DNA of 64,000 bases, taken from positions 1,302,001 through 1,366,000 of the forward strand of contig CAWICV010000001.1 of the NCBI GenBank assembly GCA_963834705.1, read 5' to 3'. Positions 1 through 8,960 of this stretch are shown here, one piece after another (within the stretch, counting starts at the first letter, position 1; the number at the start of each line of letters is the position of its first letter). A program made the position numbers and the translations under genes. Under the pieces are notes generated by a model. That model was not told the origin of the DNA and made no database searches. It saw only the letters and a list, made by a program, of their open reading frames with translations. This stretch comes from RYN-230 sp963834705. Its GTDB lineage: Bacteria; Actinomycetota; Actinomycetes; Streptosporangiales; Streptosporangiaceae.

Positions 1-374
1 GTGGGCACCCGCTCGGTGACCGAGATCAGCACCTTGTCCGGCCAGTCCCGGGTGACCCGCGCGGACTGGACCTGGCGGAGCTGCTCCACCCGGTCCGCCA
101 CCGCGGCGTCGTTCACCCGGATCAGCGGCAGCCCGGACGGGATGTCCGCCGCGCTCCGCACCTGTGCCGGGGTCACCAGGTGTGTCCCGGTCACCTGCAC
201 CCCGCGCACCACGAACAACCGCGATTCGAGCAGCGCCCAGGCCACCCCGGCCACGATCGCGATCGCCATCAGCGCGAAGAACACCGCCCGCCACCGCTGA
301 TTCGCGGGGCTGGCCGGGCCGGTGGCCGCCTGCTGGGTGCCGGTCCCGGCCACGCCGATGGCCTGCCGCGTCAT
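1..374 (-). CDS. ftsQ: Cell division protein FtsQ (N-terminal part, cut by window edge)
   Basis: The 3' end lies outside the window. FtsQ is a bitopic membrane protein of the divisome that links FtsB/FtsL to the septal peptidoglycan synthase. Seen here are a short Ala/Gly/Thr-rich cytoplasmic stretch (residues 1-27), one hydrophobic helix (about 30-48), and the beginning of a POTRA domain (FVVRGVQVTGTHLVTP, then ADIPSGLPLIRVN). The ATG at 372-374 overlaps the murC stop as ATGA, so the two are translationally coupled. Position at the end of the dcw operon, after murC, is the usual one in actinomycetes, with ftsZ expected just outside the window. Confidence 0.93.
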   Translation of the reverse strand, partial: MTRQAIGVAGTGTQQAATGPASPANQRWRAVFFALMAIAIVAGVAWALLESRLFVVRGVQVTGTHLVTPAQVRSAADIPSGLPLIRVNDAAVADRVEQLRQVQSARVTRDWPDKVLISVTERVP

Positions 375-1804
375 CCGGCCGGACCGCCGCGGGCGCGGAG
401 CGCGGCCAGGACCGGCTCGCCGAGCGCGGTCACGTCGCCGGCGCCCATGGTCAGCACCAGGTCACCGGGCTTGGCCGTGGCCGCGACCGCGGCAGGCGCG
501 GCGGCCTTGTCCGGCAGGAACCGGGCCCGCCCGCCGGGCACCGCCGCCGCGACCAGCTCCCCGGTCACCCCGGGTACCGGGTCTTCCCGGGCCGGGTACA
601 CGTCCAGCACTAGGGCCTCGTCGGCCAGCCCCAGTGCGGCGCCGAACTCGGTGGCGAAAATCTTGGTCCTGCTGAACAGGTGCGGCTGGAAGATGACCAC
701 GACCCGGCCGCCCTCGGCGATGTCCCGGGCCGCGGTGAGGTCGGCGGCCAGCTCGGTGGGGTGGTGCGCGTAGCTGTCCAGCACCCGGACGCCGTCGGCC
801 TCCCCCTTGGGCTCCAGGCGGCGCCGCGCGCCGCGGAAGGCGGCCAGCCCGAGCGCCACCTCATCCACCGGGAAGCCCAGCTCGGCGCAGGTGGCCAGGA
901 CAGCCGTGGCGTTCAGTGCGTTGTGCCGTCCAGGCACGGCCAGCAGCACCTGGGCCGCGGGCGAGCCGGGCACCTCCGGCCCCCCGCTGACCTGGAAGCC
1001 CACCGTCATGCCGCGCGGCGCGATGCCGCTGATCCGGTAGTCGGCACCGGCGGCTTCGCCGTACGTGCGGACCCGGATCGGCAGCTGCCGGGCGGCATCG
1101 GCCAGCGCCCGGGCCCCGGGGTCATCAGCGCAGGCCACCAGCAGCCCGCCCGGGGTCATCCGCGCGGCGAACTCGGCGAACGCGGCCTCGATCTCGGCCA
1201 GGCCCGCGTAGTTGTCCAGATGGTCCGCTTCCACGCAGGTGACGATGGCCACTTCCGGGGCGAACATGAGGAACGAGCCGTCGCTCTCGTCGGCCTCGGC
1301 GACGAACAGCTCGCCGCTGCCGTCATCGGCGCCGCGGCCGGTCTCGGCCAGGATGCCGCCGATCACGTAGGACGGGTCCGCCCCCAGCTCGCGCAGCACC
1401 GTGGTCAGCATCGAGGTGGTGGTGGTCTTGCCGTGGGTGCCGGCCACCGCCACGGTCCGCCTGCCGAGCATGACCGAGGCCAGCGCGGCCGCCCGGTGCA
1501 GCACCCGCAGCCCGAGCTGCCGGGCCGCGGCCAGTTCCACGTTGTCCGGCCGGATCGCGGTCAACACGACCACGGTGTCCGCGCCCGCCAGGTGGGCCGC
1601 GTCGTGCCCGACGTGCACCACCGCGCCGGCCGCGGCCAGTTCGTCGAGCAGGGCCGACCAGGCCGCGTCGGTGCCGGACACCGGAACGCCGCGGGCCAGC
1701 ATGATCCGGGCGATGCCGGACATGCCCGCGCCGCCGATCCCGGTGAAGTGCACCCGGCCCAGCTGGTCGAGCGGAACCGGTTCGGTCGGGGTTACCAGGC
1801 CCAT
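371..1804 (-). CDS. murC: UDP-N-acetylmuramate--L-alanine ligase MurC
   Basis: Adds L-alanine to UDP-MurNAc in an ATP-dependent step, the first amino acid of the stem peptide, in the cytoplasm. The 477-aa product has the N-terminal nucleotide-sugar Rossmann motif (HFTGIGGAGMSG, residues 19-30), the ATP loop GTHGKTTTT (about 122-130), the EADESDGSF metal/substrate segment, and the C-terminal ligase domain with LDSYAHHPTE. The reading frame is open upstream to 2275, but that part is antisense to the murG tail and low in complexity. The ATG at 1804, immediately before GLVTPTEPVPL, gives the normal family length. It lies 25 bp after murG in the same operon. Confidence 0.95.
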   Translation of the reverse strand: MGLVTPTEPVPLDQLGRVHFTGIGGAGMSGIARIMLARGVPVSGTDAAWSALLDELAAAGAVVHVGHDAAHLAGADTVVVLTAIRPDNVELAAARQLGLRVLHRAAALASVMLGRRTVAVAGTHGKTTTTSMLTTVLRELGADPSYVIGGILAETGRGADDGSGELFVAEADESDGSFLMFAPEVAIVTCVEADHLDNYAGLAEIEAAFAEFAARMTPGGLLVACADDPGARALADAARQLPIRVRTYGEAAGADYRISGIAPRGMTVGFQVSGGPEVPGSPAAQVLLAVPGRHNALNATAVLATCAELGFPVDEVALGLAAFRGARRRLEPKGEADGVRVLDSYAHHPTELAADLTAARDIAEGGRVVVIFQPHLFSRTKIFATEFGAALGLADEALVLDVYPAREDPVPGVTGELVAAAVPGGRARFLPDKAAAPAAVAATAKPGDLVLTMGAGDVTALGEPVLAALRARGGPAG

Positions 1805-1829
1805 GCCGTCATCCTCATCTGCGCTCCGG

Positions 1830-3410
1830 TCACGCCCGCCGCCGGCGTCCGCCGGCCCGGCGGCCGCCACCGCCCGGCGGCTGCGGCTCGCCGTAGTGCC
1901 CGGGTGGCGTCTCCGGGCCGTCGTACCACCCACCCGGCGGCCCTGGCCCGTCATACCGCTCCGGGTTCTCATACTGCCCCGGCTGCTGATAGCCCGCCCC
2001 GTCCTGCCGCGGGTCGTCGTACCCGGCTGACGGCGCATACCCCGGGCCGGGCTGCCGCGGGTCGTCGTACCCGGCTGACGGCGCATACCCCGGGCCGGGC
2101 TGCCGCGGGTCGTCATACCCAGCCGGCGCCTCGTACCCCGGACCCGGCTGCCGCGGGTCGCCGTACCAGCCCGGTTCGGCATACCCGGTGCCCGGCGGCA
2201 CCGCCGGGTCAACAGACCTGGCCGCCCGGCCACCGCCATGCCGCCCGCGGCCGTCACCGTGACCACGGCCGTCACCGTGCTGCCCGCGCCCTCCGCGGCC
2301 AGCGCCGCCCGCCGCGACCGCGCCGCCCGGGCCGCTGCGGATCAGGCCGAGCACCTCAGCGGCCAGCCGCATGTCCGTATCCCGGTGCCCGATCCCGGCG
2401 GCGGCCTGCGACATCGCCGCTACCAGCTGGGCGTCGGTCAGGATCGGCAGCAGGTCGGACCGGATCCAGTCCGGGGTCAGCTCAGCGTCGGCCAGGATCA
2501 GGCCGCCGCCGGCCGCCGCCACCGGCAGCGCGTTGAGCCGCTGCTCGCCGTTGCCGTGCGGCAGCGGTACGTACACCGCGGGCAGGCCCACCGCGGTCAG
2601 CTCGGCGCAGGTCATCGCGCCGCTGCGGCAGATCGCGAAGTCGGCCGCGGCGTAGGCCAGGTCCATCCGGTCCAGGTAGGGCAGCGTGACATAGGGCGCG
2701 CCGCCCGGCGGCATGTGCACCTGGATGTCACTGCGCGGCCCCAGGATGTGCAGCACCTGGATGCCGGCCGCGCGGATCGCCTCGGCCGCGTCCAGCACCG
2801 CGTAGTTCAGCGACCGGGCGCCCTGCGAGCCACCGGTGACCAGCAGCACCGGCAGATCGGGCCGGAGCCCGAAGTGCGCCCGGGCCTTGTCGGCCAGGGC
2901 CAGCCGGTCCAGGCCGGCGATCTCCCGGCGCACCGGGATGCCCACGTAATTCGCGTGCGGCAGCCTGGTGTCCGGCTGGCCGGTGAAGACATGCCGGGTG
3001 AACCGCGCGCCGATGCGGTTGGCCAGCCCGGGACGGGCGTTCGCCTCGTGCACCACGATCGGCACGTGACGGCGGCGTGCGGCCAGATAGGCCGGGGTGG
3101 CCACATACCCGCCGAAGCCGACCAGCACCTGGGCCCGGGCCTGGTCCAGTACCCGCCCGGCGGCCGCCACCGAGGCGTTCAGCCGCCCCGGCACGCCCAT
3201 CAGCTCCGGGGTGATCTTGCGCGGCAGCGGCACCGGCGGGATCAGCGCGAGCTCATATCCGCGCATCGGGACCAGCCGGGTCTCCAGCCCGCGCTCGGTG
3301 CCCAGGCACACGATGCCGAGCTCCGGGTCGGCCCGGCGCAGCGCATCGGCCAGCGCCAGCGCGGGCTCGATATGACCAGCTGTGCCCCCACCCGCGAGTA
3401 CGACGCTCAT
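1830..3410 (-). CDS. murG: UDP-GlcNAc--lipid I GlcNAc transferase MurG with a long repeat tail
   Basis: Transfers GlcNAc from UDP-GlcNAc to lipid I to make lipid II at the inner face of the membrane. The N-terminal GT-B domain has the glycine loop GGGTAGHIEP (7-16); the C-terminal domain has VTGGSQGARSLN and ICRSGAMTCAELTAVGLPAVYVPLP (nucleotide-sugar site). The catalytic part ends near residue 362, the usual MurG length. A further ~163 residues follow: a Gly/Arg/His-rich stretch, then tandem 16-residue units of the type GYDDPRQPGPGYAPSA, then a basic end (RRAGGRRRR). The tail is in frame with no stop, so it is part of the protein. The gene lies 18 bp after ftsW. Confidence 0.94.
   Translation of the reverse strand: MSVVLAGGGTAGHIEPALALADALRRADPELGIVCLGTERGLETRLVPMRGYELALIPPVPLPRKITPELMGVPGRLNASVAAAGRVLDQARAQVLVGFGGYVATPAYLAARRRHVPIVVHEANARPGLANRIGARFTRHVFTGQPDTRLPHANYVGIPVRREIAGLDRLALADKARAHFGLRPDLPVLLVTGGSQGARSLNYAVLDAAEAIRAAGIQVLHILGPRSDIQVHMPPGGAPYVTLPYLDRMDLAYAAADFAICRSGAMTCAELTAVGLPAVYVPLPHGNGEQRLNALPVAAAGGGLILADAELTPDWIRSDLLPILTDAQLVAAMSQAAAGIGHRDTDMRLAAEVLGLIRSGPGGAVAAGGAGRGGRGQHGDGRGHGDGRGRHGGGRAARSVDPAVPPGTGYAEPGWYGDPRQPGPGYEAPAGYDDPRQPGPGYAPSAGYDDPRQPGPGYAPSAGYDDPRQDGAGYQQPGQYENPERYDGPGPPGGWYDGPETPPGHYGEPQPPGGGGRRAGGRRRRA
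2005..2165. repeat. 48-bp tandem repeat inside the 3' end of murG
   Basis: Units of 48 bp begin at 2005, 2053 and 2101, with a partial fourth at 2149. The first two are identical; the third differs at a few bases. 48 bp equals 16 codons, so gain or loss of a unit keeps the murG frame and only changes the length of the Pro/Gly/Tyr/Asp-rich tail. Confidence 0.93.
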
Positions 3411-3428
3411 GGCCCGGCACTCCCTCCT

Positions 3429-4778
3429 TCACCGACGGCGCCCGGGCCCGGCTGACGTTTTGCGCCGGCCGGCCAGGCCAAGCCAGCTTAGGACGCGCAG
3501 CCCGGCTCCGGGGCCCGCCTCGGCAAGGGCCTGGCTGGCGCCCGGCTCACGCTTCGCGAACGCCATCAGCATGCCCAGCGCCACCATGGTCACCAGCAGC
3601 GACGACAGCCCTTCAGAGACCAGCGGCAGCGGCACACCGGTGATCGGCAGTATCCCGATGACCGCGCAAATGTTCACCAGCGCCTGGCCGACGATCCAGG
3701 CGGTGGCGCCGCCCGCGGCCAGCCGCATGAACGTGTCCTGCACCCGGCGGGCGATGCGCAGCCCGGCATAGGCCAACCCGGCGTACAGGAACGTGACGCA
3801 CAGCGTGCCGATCAGGCCTAGTTCCTCGCCCAGGATGGCGAAGATGAAGTCGGTGGTGGACTCGGGGACCCAGCCCCACTTCTCCCTGCTGTCGCCGAGC
3901 CCGACGCCGAACCAGCCGCCGGAGCCGACCGCCCACTTGCCCTGGATGGGCTGCTGGTCCTGGCCGACCGGGTTGCCGCTGGCATGCAGGAAACCGATCA
4001 GCCGCTCCATCCGGTACGGGGCGGCCACGACCATGGCCAGCAGGGCCAGGCCGATCAGCAGCAGGATCCCCAGGAACACCCGGCCCGGCGTGCCGATGAT
4101 CCACAGCAGCGCCAGGAAGATGATCAGCAGCACGAACGTGGTGCCCAGGTCGTCGCCCAGCATGACCAGCATGGCCAGGAAGCCGACCCCGGGCAGCAGC
4201 GGGATGAGCAGCTGCCGCCAGTCGGTCAGCTGGTTCAGTTTCTCCTTGCGGGCCAGCAGGTCCGCGCCCCACAGCAGGAACGCGAACTTGGCCAGCTCGG
4301 ACGGCTGGAACTGGAAGCCGCCGATCTGCAGCCAGCGGGCCGCCCCGCCGCTGCCCGGCTGCGTGGGCACGAACAGCACGACGACCAGCCCGAGCAGCGC
4401 GATGAACATCAGCGGGTAGGCGGCGGCCCGGTACTTGCCGGGCGCGCACCGCGCGGCCAGCCACATGCAGGGCAGCCCGATCAGCACGCCGAGCAGCTGG
4501 TGCTGCAGGCCGGACCAGGGCGAGCCGCCATTCATCAGCCCGGTGGCCGACGAGGTAGACAGCACCATCACCAGGCCGAGCGCGAGCAGCAGCGTGGTGA
4601 TGCCGAGGACCAGATAGAAGTCGGTGAGCGGGCGGTCCAGGAAACCGAACCGGGCGGCCACCCGGTCCCGCGCCTGCCCGGTCCAGGACACCGGCGCGCG
4701 GGGCGGCGCGGCAGCAGGCGCTACTTGGTCCATGATCCCAGTTTCGGGCCACGACACCCGCGATCCGCGGACATCCAT
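3429..4778 (-). CDS. ftsW: Septal peptidoglycan glycosyltransferase FtsW (SEDS family)
   Basis: SEDS-family polymerase that works with the class B PBP FtsI to build septal glycan strands from lipid II. About ten transmembrane segments are visible, with SEDS signatures FQFQPSELAKFAFLLW, MLGDDLGTTFVLL, ESTTDFIFAILGEELG (periplasmic loop containing the catalytic Asp) and ITGVPLPLVSEGLSSLL. The start at 4778 lies 12 bp beyond the mraY stop with a weak TAAGG upstream; an internal ATG at 4733 (MDQVAPAAAP) is an alternative. The gene directly upstream is mraY, not murD as is usual. Confidence 0.94.
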   Translation of the reverse strand: MDVRGSRVSWPETGIMDQVAPAAAPPRAPVSWTGQARDRVAARFGFLDRPLTDFYLVLGITTLLLALGLVMVLSTSSATGLMNGGSPWSGLQHQLLGVLIGLPCMWLAARCAPGKYRAAAYPLMFIALLGLVVVLFVPTQPGSGGAARWLQIGGFQFQPSELAKFAFLLWGADLLARKEKLNQLTDWRQLLIPLLPGVGFLAMLVMLGDDLGTTFVLLIIFLALLWIIGTPGRVFLGILLLIGLALLAMVVAAPYRMERLIGFLHASGNPVGQDQQPIQGKWAVGSGGWFGVGLGDSREKWGWVPESTTDFIFAILGEELGLIGTLCVTFLYAGLAYAGLRIARRVQDTFMRLAAGGATAWIVGQALVNICAVIGILPITGVPLPLVSEGLSSLLVTMVALGMLMAFAKREPGASQALAEAGPGAGLRVLSWLGLAGRRKTSAGPGRRR

Positions 4779-4790
4779 CCGCGTGTCGCC

Positions 4791-5852
4791 TTACTTAGGC
4801 ATCCACTCCACGTAAAAAATGCCCAGCCCGAGCGCGACGAACATGGCCGAGATCAGCCAGAACCGGATCACGATGGTTGTTTCCGCCCAGCCGGTCAGCT
4901 CGAAATGATGCTGCAGCGGCGCCATCCGGAACACCCGTTTACCGGTCATCTTGAACGAGCCCACCTGGATGATCACCGACAGCGTGATGACCACGAACAG
5001 GCCGCCCAGGATGGCCAGCAGCAGCTGGGTCTTGGTGCAGACGGCCAGCCCGGCCAGCACCCCGCCCAGGGCCAGCGACCCGGTGTCGCCCATGAAGATC
5101 CGGGCCGGCGGCGCGTTCCACCACAGGAACCCGAAGCACGCGCCGAGCACCGACGCGGCGATCACCGCCATGTCCAGCGGGTCGCGCACGTCGTAGCACT
5201 GCGGCGCCAGGTTGAGCGTGCAGTCGTTGCGCTCCTGCCAGATCCCGATCAGCACGTAGGCGGCCAGCACCAGGCAGGCGCACCCGGTGGCCAGCCCGTC
5301 CAGCCCGTCGGTCAGGTTCACCGCGTTGGAGAAACCGGCGATGAGCAGGACGATCCACAGCATGAACGCGGTGACGCCGAGCGACGGCCCGAAGTCGCGC
5401 AGGAAGGACAGGTGCGCGTCGGCTGGGGTCAGGTCGTACCCGTCGGCGAAGTGCTGCTGCACGACCAGCGCCGCGAACAGCGCGCCCACCACGGCCTGGC
5501 CGGCCAGTTTAGCCCCGCTGCGCAGGCCCAGGCTGCGCTGCTTGTAGATCTTGATGAAGTCGTCCAGGAAGCCGACCACGCCCAAGCCGACCATGAGCAG
5601 CACGACCAGCACGCCGGACACCGACGGGTGCCCACCGGTAAAAAGGTTCCCGATCAGGTAGCCGATCACGGCCGCGATCACGATCACCGTGCCGCCCATG
5701 GTCGGGGTGCCGCGCTTGGTGGCGTGCCCGGCCGGGCCTTCCTCGCGGATCAGCTGGCCGTAGCCGTGCCGCCGGAAGATCTTGATGGCCAGCGGCGTGC
5801 CGAACAGCGAAAGCAGCAGCGAAACCCCGGCGGAAAGCAGGATGGTCCTCAC
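4791..5852 (-). CDS. mraY: Phospho-N-acetylmuramoyl-pentapeptide transferase MraY
   Basis: Integral membrane enzyme that moves phospho-MurNAc-pentapeptide onto undecaprenyl phosphate to give lipid I. The 353-aa product has the family motifs: VGFLDDFIKIYKQRSLGL (Asp-Asp metal site), SNAVNLTDGLDGLATG (NxxNxxDGxDGL) and RIFMGDTGSLALGG, plus the C-terminal FRMAPLQHHFELTGW loop. About ten hydrophobic helices are visible. The GTG at 5852 overlaps the murF stop as GTGA, and the next residues RTILLSAGVSLLLSLFG form the first helix, so this start is preferred over upstream in-frame codons. Confidence 0.96.
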   Translation of the reverse strand: MRTILLSAGVSLLLSLFGTPLAIKIFRRHGYGQLIREEGPAGHATKRGTPTMGGTVIVIAAVIGYLIGNLFTGGHPSVSGVLVVLLMVGLGVVGFLDDFIKIYKQRSLGLRSGAKLAGQAVVGALFAALVVQQHFADGYDLTPADAHLSFLRDFGPSLGVTAFMLWIVLLIAGFSNAVNLTDGLDGLATGCACLVLAAYVLIGIWQERNDCTLNLAPQCYDVRDPLDMAVIAASVLGACFGFLWWNAPPARIFMGDTGSLALGGVLAGLAVCTKTQLLLAILGGLFVVITLSVIIQVGSFKMTGKRVFRMAPLQHHFELTGWAETTIVIRFWLISAMFVALGLGIFYVEWMPK

Positions 5853-7273
5853 TGCGCAGTCCTTCCCGGCACCACGGGCCTGTCCGGCACCACGGGTTCC
5901 CCGGTCAGGGCCAGGGCAACCCGTTCCAGCCCGGCGCTGCGCGATGCCTTCACCAAGACGACGTCTCCCGGCGCCAGCCGGTTCCGCAGCGCGTCGAGCG
6001 CGGCGTCCGCGTCGGCCGCGTGGATCAGCTCCCCGGCCCAGCCGGGCTCCGCCTTGGCCCCGGTCAGCATGGGTGCCGCTTCGTCCCCGACCACGATAAG
6101 GCCGGCCAGCCCGGACCGTGCCGCGTACCCCCCGGCCTCCTCGTGCCGGGCCACGGCGCTGGCGCCGAGCTCGTTCATCGCCCCGAGCACCGCGAACGCG
6201 CGCCGGCCGCGGGCCGCCGCGGCCAGCGTGTCCAGCGCGGCCCGGACCGCCTCCGGGTTGGCGTTGTACGCGTCGTTCAGCACGGTGATGCCATCCGCGG
6301 TGTCGGTCACCTCCATCCGCCACCGGCTGCGCGGCCCGGCCGCGGACAGCCGCTCGGCGATCTCCGCCACCGGCATGCCCAGCTGGCCGGCCAGCCCGGC
6401 GGCCGCGAGCGCATTGTGCACGTTGTGCCGCCCGAAAAGGCGCATTTGCACGAACGCCAGTGCCCCGTCCATGACGAGCTGGAACCCCGGCCGTCCGCGC
6501 TCATCAAGCCGGACTTCGCCGGCCCGGACGTCGGCGTCAGGCGACTCGCCGAATGTGACCACCCGCGCCTGGGTCCGCGCGGCCATGGCCATGACCCGCC
6601 GGTCGTTGGCGTTCAGAAGAGCTATGCCGTTAGCGGGGAGCGCGGCCGGCAGTTCACCCTTGGCCTCAGCCACCCCCTCGATGCTGCCGAACTCCCCCTC
6701 GTGCGCATGGCCGACGCAGAGCACCACGCCGAGCCGCGGCGGCGCGATCTGGCACAGGTGCGCGATGTGCCCAGGGGCCCGCGCGGACAGCTCCAGTACC
6801 AGGTAGCGGGTGTCCGCGGTGGCGCGCAGCACGGTCAGCGGGTGGCCGATCTCGTTGTTCCAGGAGGCCCGCGGGGCCACCGTCGGGCCGAGCGCCTCGA
6901 CCAGCTGGGCGGCCAGGTCCTTGGTCGTGGTCTTGCCCGCGGACCCGGTAATGGCGGCGATCTCCAGGCTGGGCAGCCGGTTCACCACCGCCCGGGCCAG
7001 CAGGCCGAGCGCCGCCGTGACATCCGGCACGATCAGCGCCGGGGCCCCGCACGGGCGGCTGGCCAGCGCTGCGGTGGCGCCCGCGGCCACCGCCTGGACG
7101 GCGAAGTCGTGCCCGTCGGCCCGGCTGCCGGGCAGCGCGGCGAACAGCGCCCCGGGCGCGGCGGCCCGGGAGTCCATGGTCACCGGGCCGGTCACCACGG
7201 CCGCCGGGTCGGGCACCTGGTCCAGCCGGGCGCCGGTGATGCCAGCGATGTCGCTCAGCGAGAGCGGGATCAC
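5849..7273 (-). CDS. murF: UDP-MurNAc-tripeptide--D-alanyl-D-alanine ligase MurF
   Basis: Adds the D-Ala-D-Ala dipeptide to UDP-MurNAc-tripeptide, the last cytoplasmic ligation of the stem peptide. Its 474 residues contain the Mur-ligase ATP loop ITGSAGKTTTKDLAAQ, the central segment LELSARAPGHIAHLCQ, NANDRRVMAMA, the FGRHNVHNALAAAGLA motif at the domain boundary, and VLNDAYNANPEAVRAAL in the C-terminal domain. Start and stop overlap the neighbours murE and mraY by 4 bp each, giving tightly coupled translation. Confidence 0.96.
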   Translation of the reverse strand: MIPLSLSDIAGITGARLDQVPDPAAVVTGPVTMDSRAAAPGALFAALPGSRADGHDFAVQAVAAGATAALASRPCGAPALIVPDVTAALGLLARAVVNRLPSLEIAAITGSAGKTTTKDLAAQLVEALGPTVAPRASWNNEIGHPLTVLRATADTRYLVLELSARAPGHIAHLCQIAPPRLGVVLCVGHAHEGEFGSIEGVAEAKGELPAALPANGIALLNANDRRVMAMAARTQARVVTFGESPDADVRAGEVRLDERGRPGFQLVMDGALAFVQMRLFGRHNVHNALAAAGLAGQLGMPVAEIAERLSAAGPRSRWRMEVTDTADGITVLNDAYNANPEAVRAALDTLAAAARGRRAFAVLGAMNELGASAVARHEEAGGYAARSGLAGLIVVGDEAAPMLTGAKAEPGWAGELIHAADADAALDALRNRLAPGDVVLVKASRSAGLERVALALTGEPVVPDRPVVPGRTAQ

Positions 7274-8934
7274 GCGTCCTCCTGCCTGCCCGGCCGGTGC
7301 GGCCTGATCAGGCCCTGCTCGATCAGGCTCTGCTCAATGGGTGGCTCGGCCGGCGAGGCGCTGTCCGGCCCGGTGCTGGCCAGATCAGGGCCGGCCAGCC
7401 CGGCCAGCGCGTCCGCGGCCACCTCCCGGTCGTCGAACGGGATCACCGTCCCGGCTACGTACTGGCCGCGCTCATGCCCCTTGCCCGCCACCACCACGAT
7501 GTCGCCCTTGCCCGCGCCCGCGATGGCCAGGCCGATGGCCGCGGCCCGGTCCGGCTCGATGATCAGGCGGCCGCGCTGCCCGGCCGGGACGGTGAGCACG
7601 CCCTGCAGCATCTCGGCCAGGATGGCCAGCGGGTCCTCGGAGCGCGGATTGTCGCTGGTCAGAATGGCCAGGTCGGCCAGGGCCACGGCGGCCGCGCCCA
7701 TCAGCGGGCGCTTGGCCCGGTCCCGGTCGCCACCACAGCCCAGCACGATGCACAGCCGGCCCTCGGTCACCGGCCGGAGCGCGTTCAGCACCGCCTCGAC
7801 CGCGCCGGGCTTGTGCGAGTAGTCCACCAGCACGGTGAAGTCCTGGCCGCGGTCCACCCGCTCCAGGCGGCCCGGCACCCCGGGGCAGGCGGCCACCCCG
7901 GCCACCGCGGCAGCCAGGCTGACCCCGGCCTCGACCAGTGCCACGATGGCGCCGAGCGCGTTGGCCACGTTGAACGGCCCGGGCAATGCGACCGACGCGT
8001 CGGCGGACACGCCGCCGGGGCCGGTCACCCGGAAGCTGCTCCCGTCGGCGCCGCTGCGCACGTCGGTGGCCCGCCAGTCGGCCGCGGCCTGGCCCGCCGC
8101 GGAGAACGTGGTCAGCGGGATCTGCGGCGCGGCGGTCAGCTTGCGGCCCCACGGGTCGTCGATGTTGACCACCCCGATCCGGGTGTAGCCCGGGGTGAAC
8201 AGGCTGGCCTTGGCGGCAAAGTAGTCCTCCATGCCGTCGTGGAAGTCCAGGTGGTCCTGGGACAGGTTGGTGAACGCGGCCACCGCGTAGCTGGTGCCGG
8301 TGACCCGGCCCAGGGCCAGTGCGTGGCTGGACACCTCCATGGCGGCCGCGGTCACCCCGCTGCGCACCATCTCGGCCAGCAGCGCCTGCAGGTCGGTGGC
8401 CTCGGGGGTGGTGAGCAGGCTGGGCCGGACCTGGCCGGCCACCCGGGTCTCCACCCCGCCGGCCAGCCCGGTCAGGTGGCCCGCCATCCGCAGCCCGGAT
8501 TCGAGCAGGAACGTGGTGGTCGACTTGCCGCTGGTGCCGGTGACCCCGATGAGCATCAGCCGGCTGGACGGGTCACCATATATCCAGGAGGCCACCTCGC
8601 CGAGCCGGGCCCGCGGGTCGGCCACCACGAACACGGGCAGCCCGCAGTGCGCGGCCAGGCTCTTGCCGTCCGGGTCGGTGAGCACCGCGACCGCGCCCGC
8701 GTCCGCGGCGTCATCGCAGAACGCCGCGCCGTGATGCTGCCGGCCGGGCAGCGCGGCGTACAGGTCGCCCGGCCGCACCTGGCGCGAGTCGTGCGTCACC
8801 CCGGACACCGTCACCGGGCCGCCCGGCCCGGCGAACGGGTCGGGGCCGGCCCGGCCAGTGCTCAGCCCGAGCAGCATGGCCAGACCGGAGAGCGGACGCG
8901 GCGGGATGTCGCGTGGAAGGAGAGCCGCAGGCAC
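7270..8934 (-). CDS. murE: UDP-MurNAc-L-Ala-D-Glu--meso-diaminopimelate ligase MurE
   Basis: Adds the third residue of the stem peptide. The 554-aa protein has the ATP loop GVTGTSGKSTTTFLLES, EVSSHALALGRV, FTNLSQDHLDFHDGMEDYF, the VDYSHKPGAV segment and, in the C-terminal domain, TSDNPRSEDP. The DNPR motif is the known signature for meso-diaminopimelate selection as opposed to lysine, so the cell wall is predicted to be meso-DAP type. The GTG start at 8934 has a poor ribosome site; it lies 26 bp after ftsI and is probably read by coupling. It is somewhat longer than the typical ~500 residues. Confidence 0.95.
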   Translation of the reverse strand: MPAALLPRDIPPRPLSGLAMLLGLSTGRAGPDPFAGPGGPVTVSGVTHDSRQVRPGDLYAALPGRQHHGAAFCDDAADAGAVAVLTDPDGKSLAAHCGLPVFVVADPRARLGEVASWIYGDPSSRLMLIGVTGTSGKSTTTFLLESGLRMAGHLTGLAGGVETRVAGQVRPSLLTTPEATDLQALLAEMVRSGVTAAAMEVSSHALALGRVTGTSYAVAAFTNLSQDHLDFHDGMEDYFAAKASLFTPGYTRIGVVNIDDPWGRKLTAAPQIPLTTFSAAGQAAADWRATDVRSGADGSSFRVTGPGGVSADASVALPGPFNVANALGAIVALVEAGVSLAAAVAGVAACPGVPGRLERVDRGQDFTVLVDYSHKPGAVEAVLNALRPVTEGRLCIVLGCGGDRDRAKRPLMGAAAVALADLAILTSDNPRSEDPLAILAEMLQGVLTVPAGQRGRLIIEPDRAAAIGLAIAGAGKGDIVVVAGKGHERGQYVAGTVIPFDDREVAADALAGLAGPDLASTGPDSASPAEPPIEQSLIEQGLIRPHRPGRQEDA

Positions 8935-8960
8935 GGGCCGAGGTTACCGCTCATCACTCA

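Noticed and set aside
680..2536. 618-aa open frame on the plus strand opposite murC/murG
   Set aside because: Antisense shadow of high-GC genes; His/Arg/Gly-rich, with no domain, and it crosses two confirmed genes.
3984..6806. 940-aa plus-strand frame opposite ftsW-mraY-murF
   Set aside because: Composition (Gln/His/Arg/Pro) is that of antisense translation; no motifs; it covers parts of three well-supported genes.
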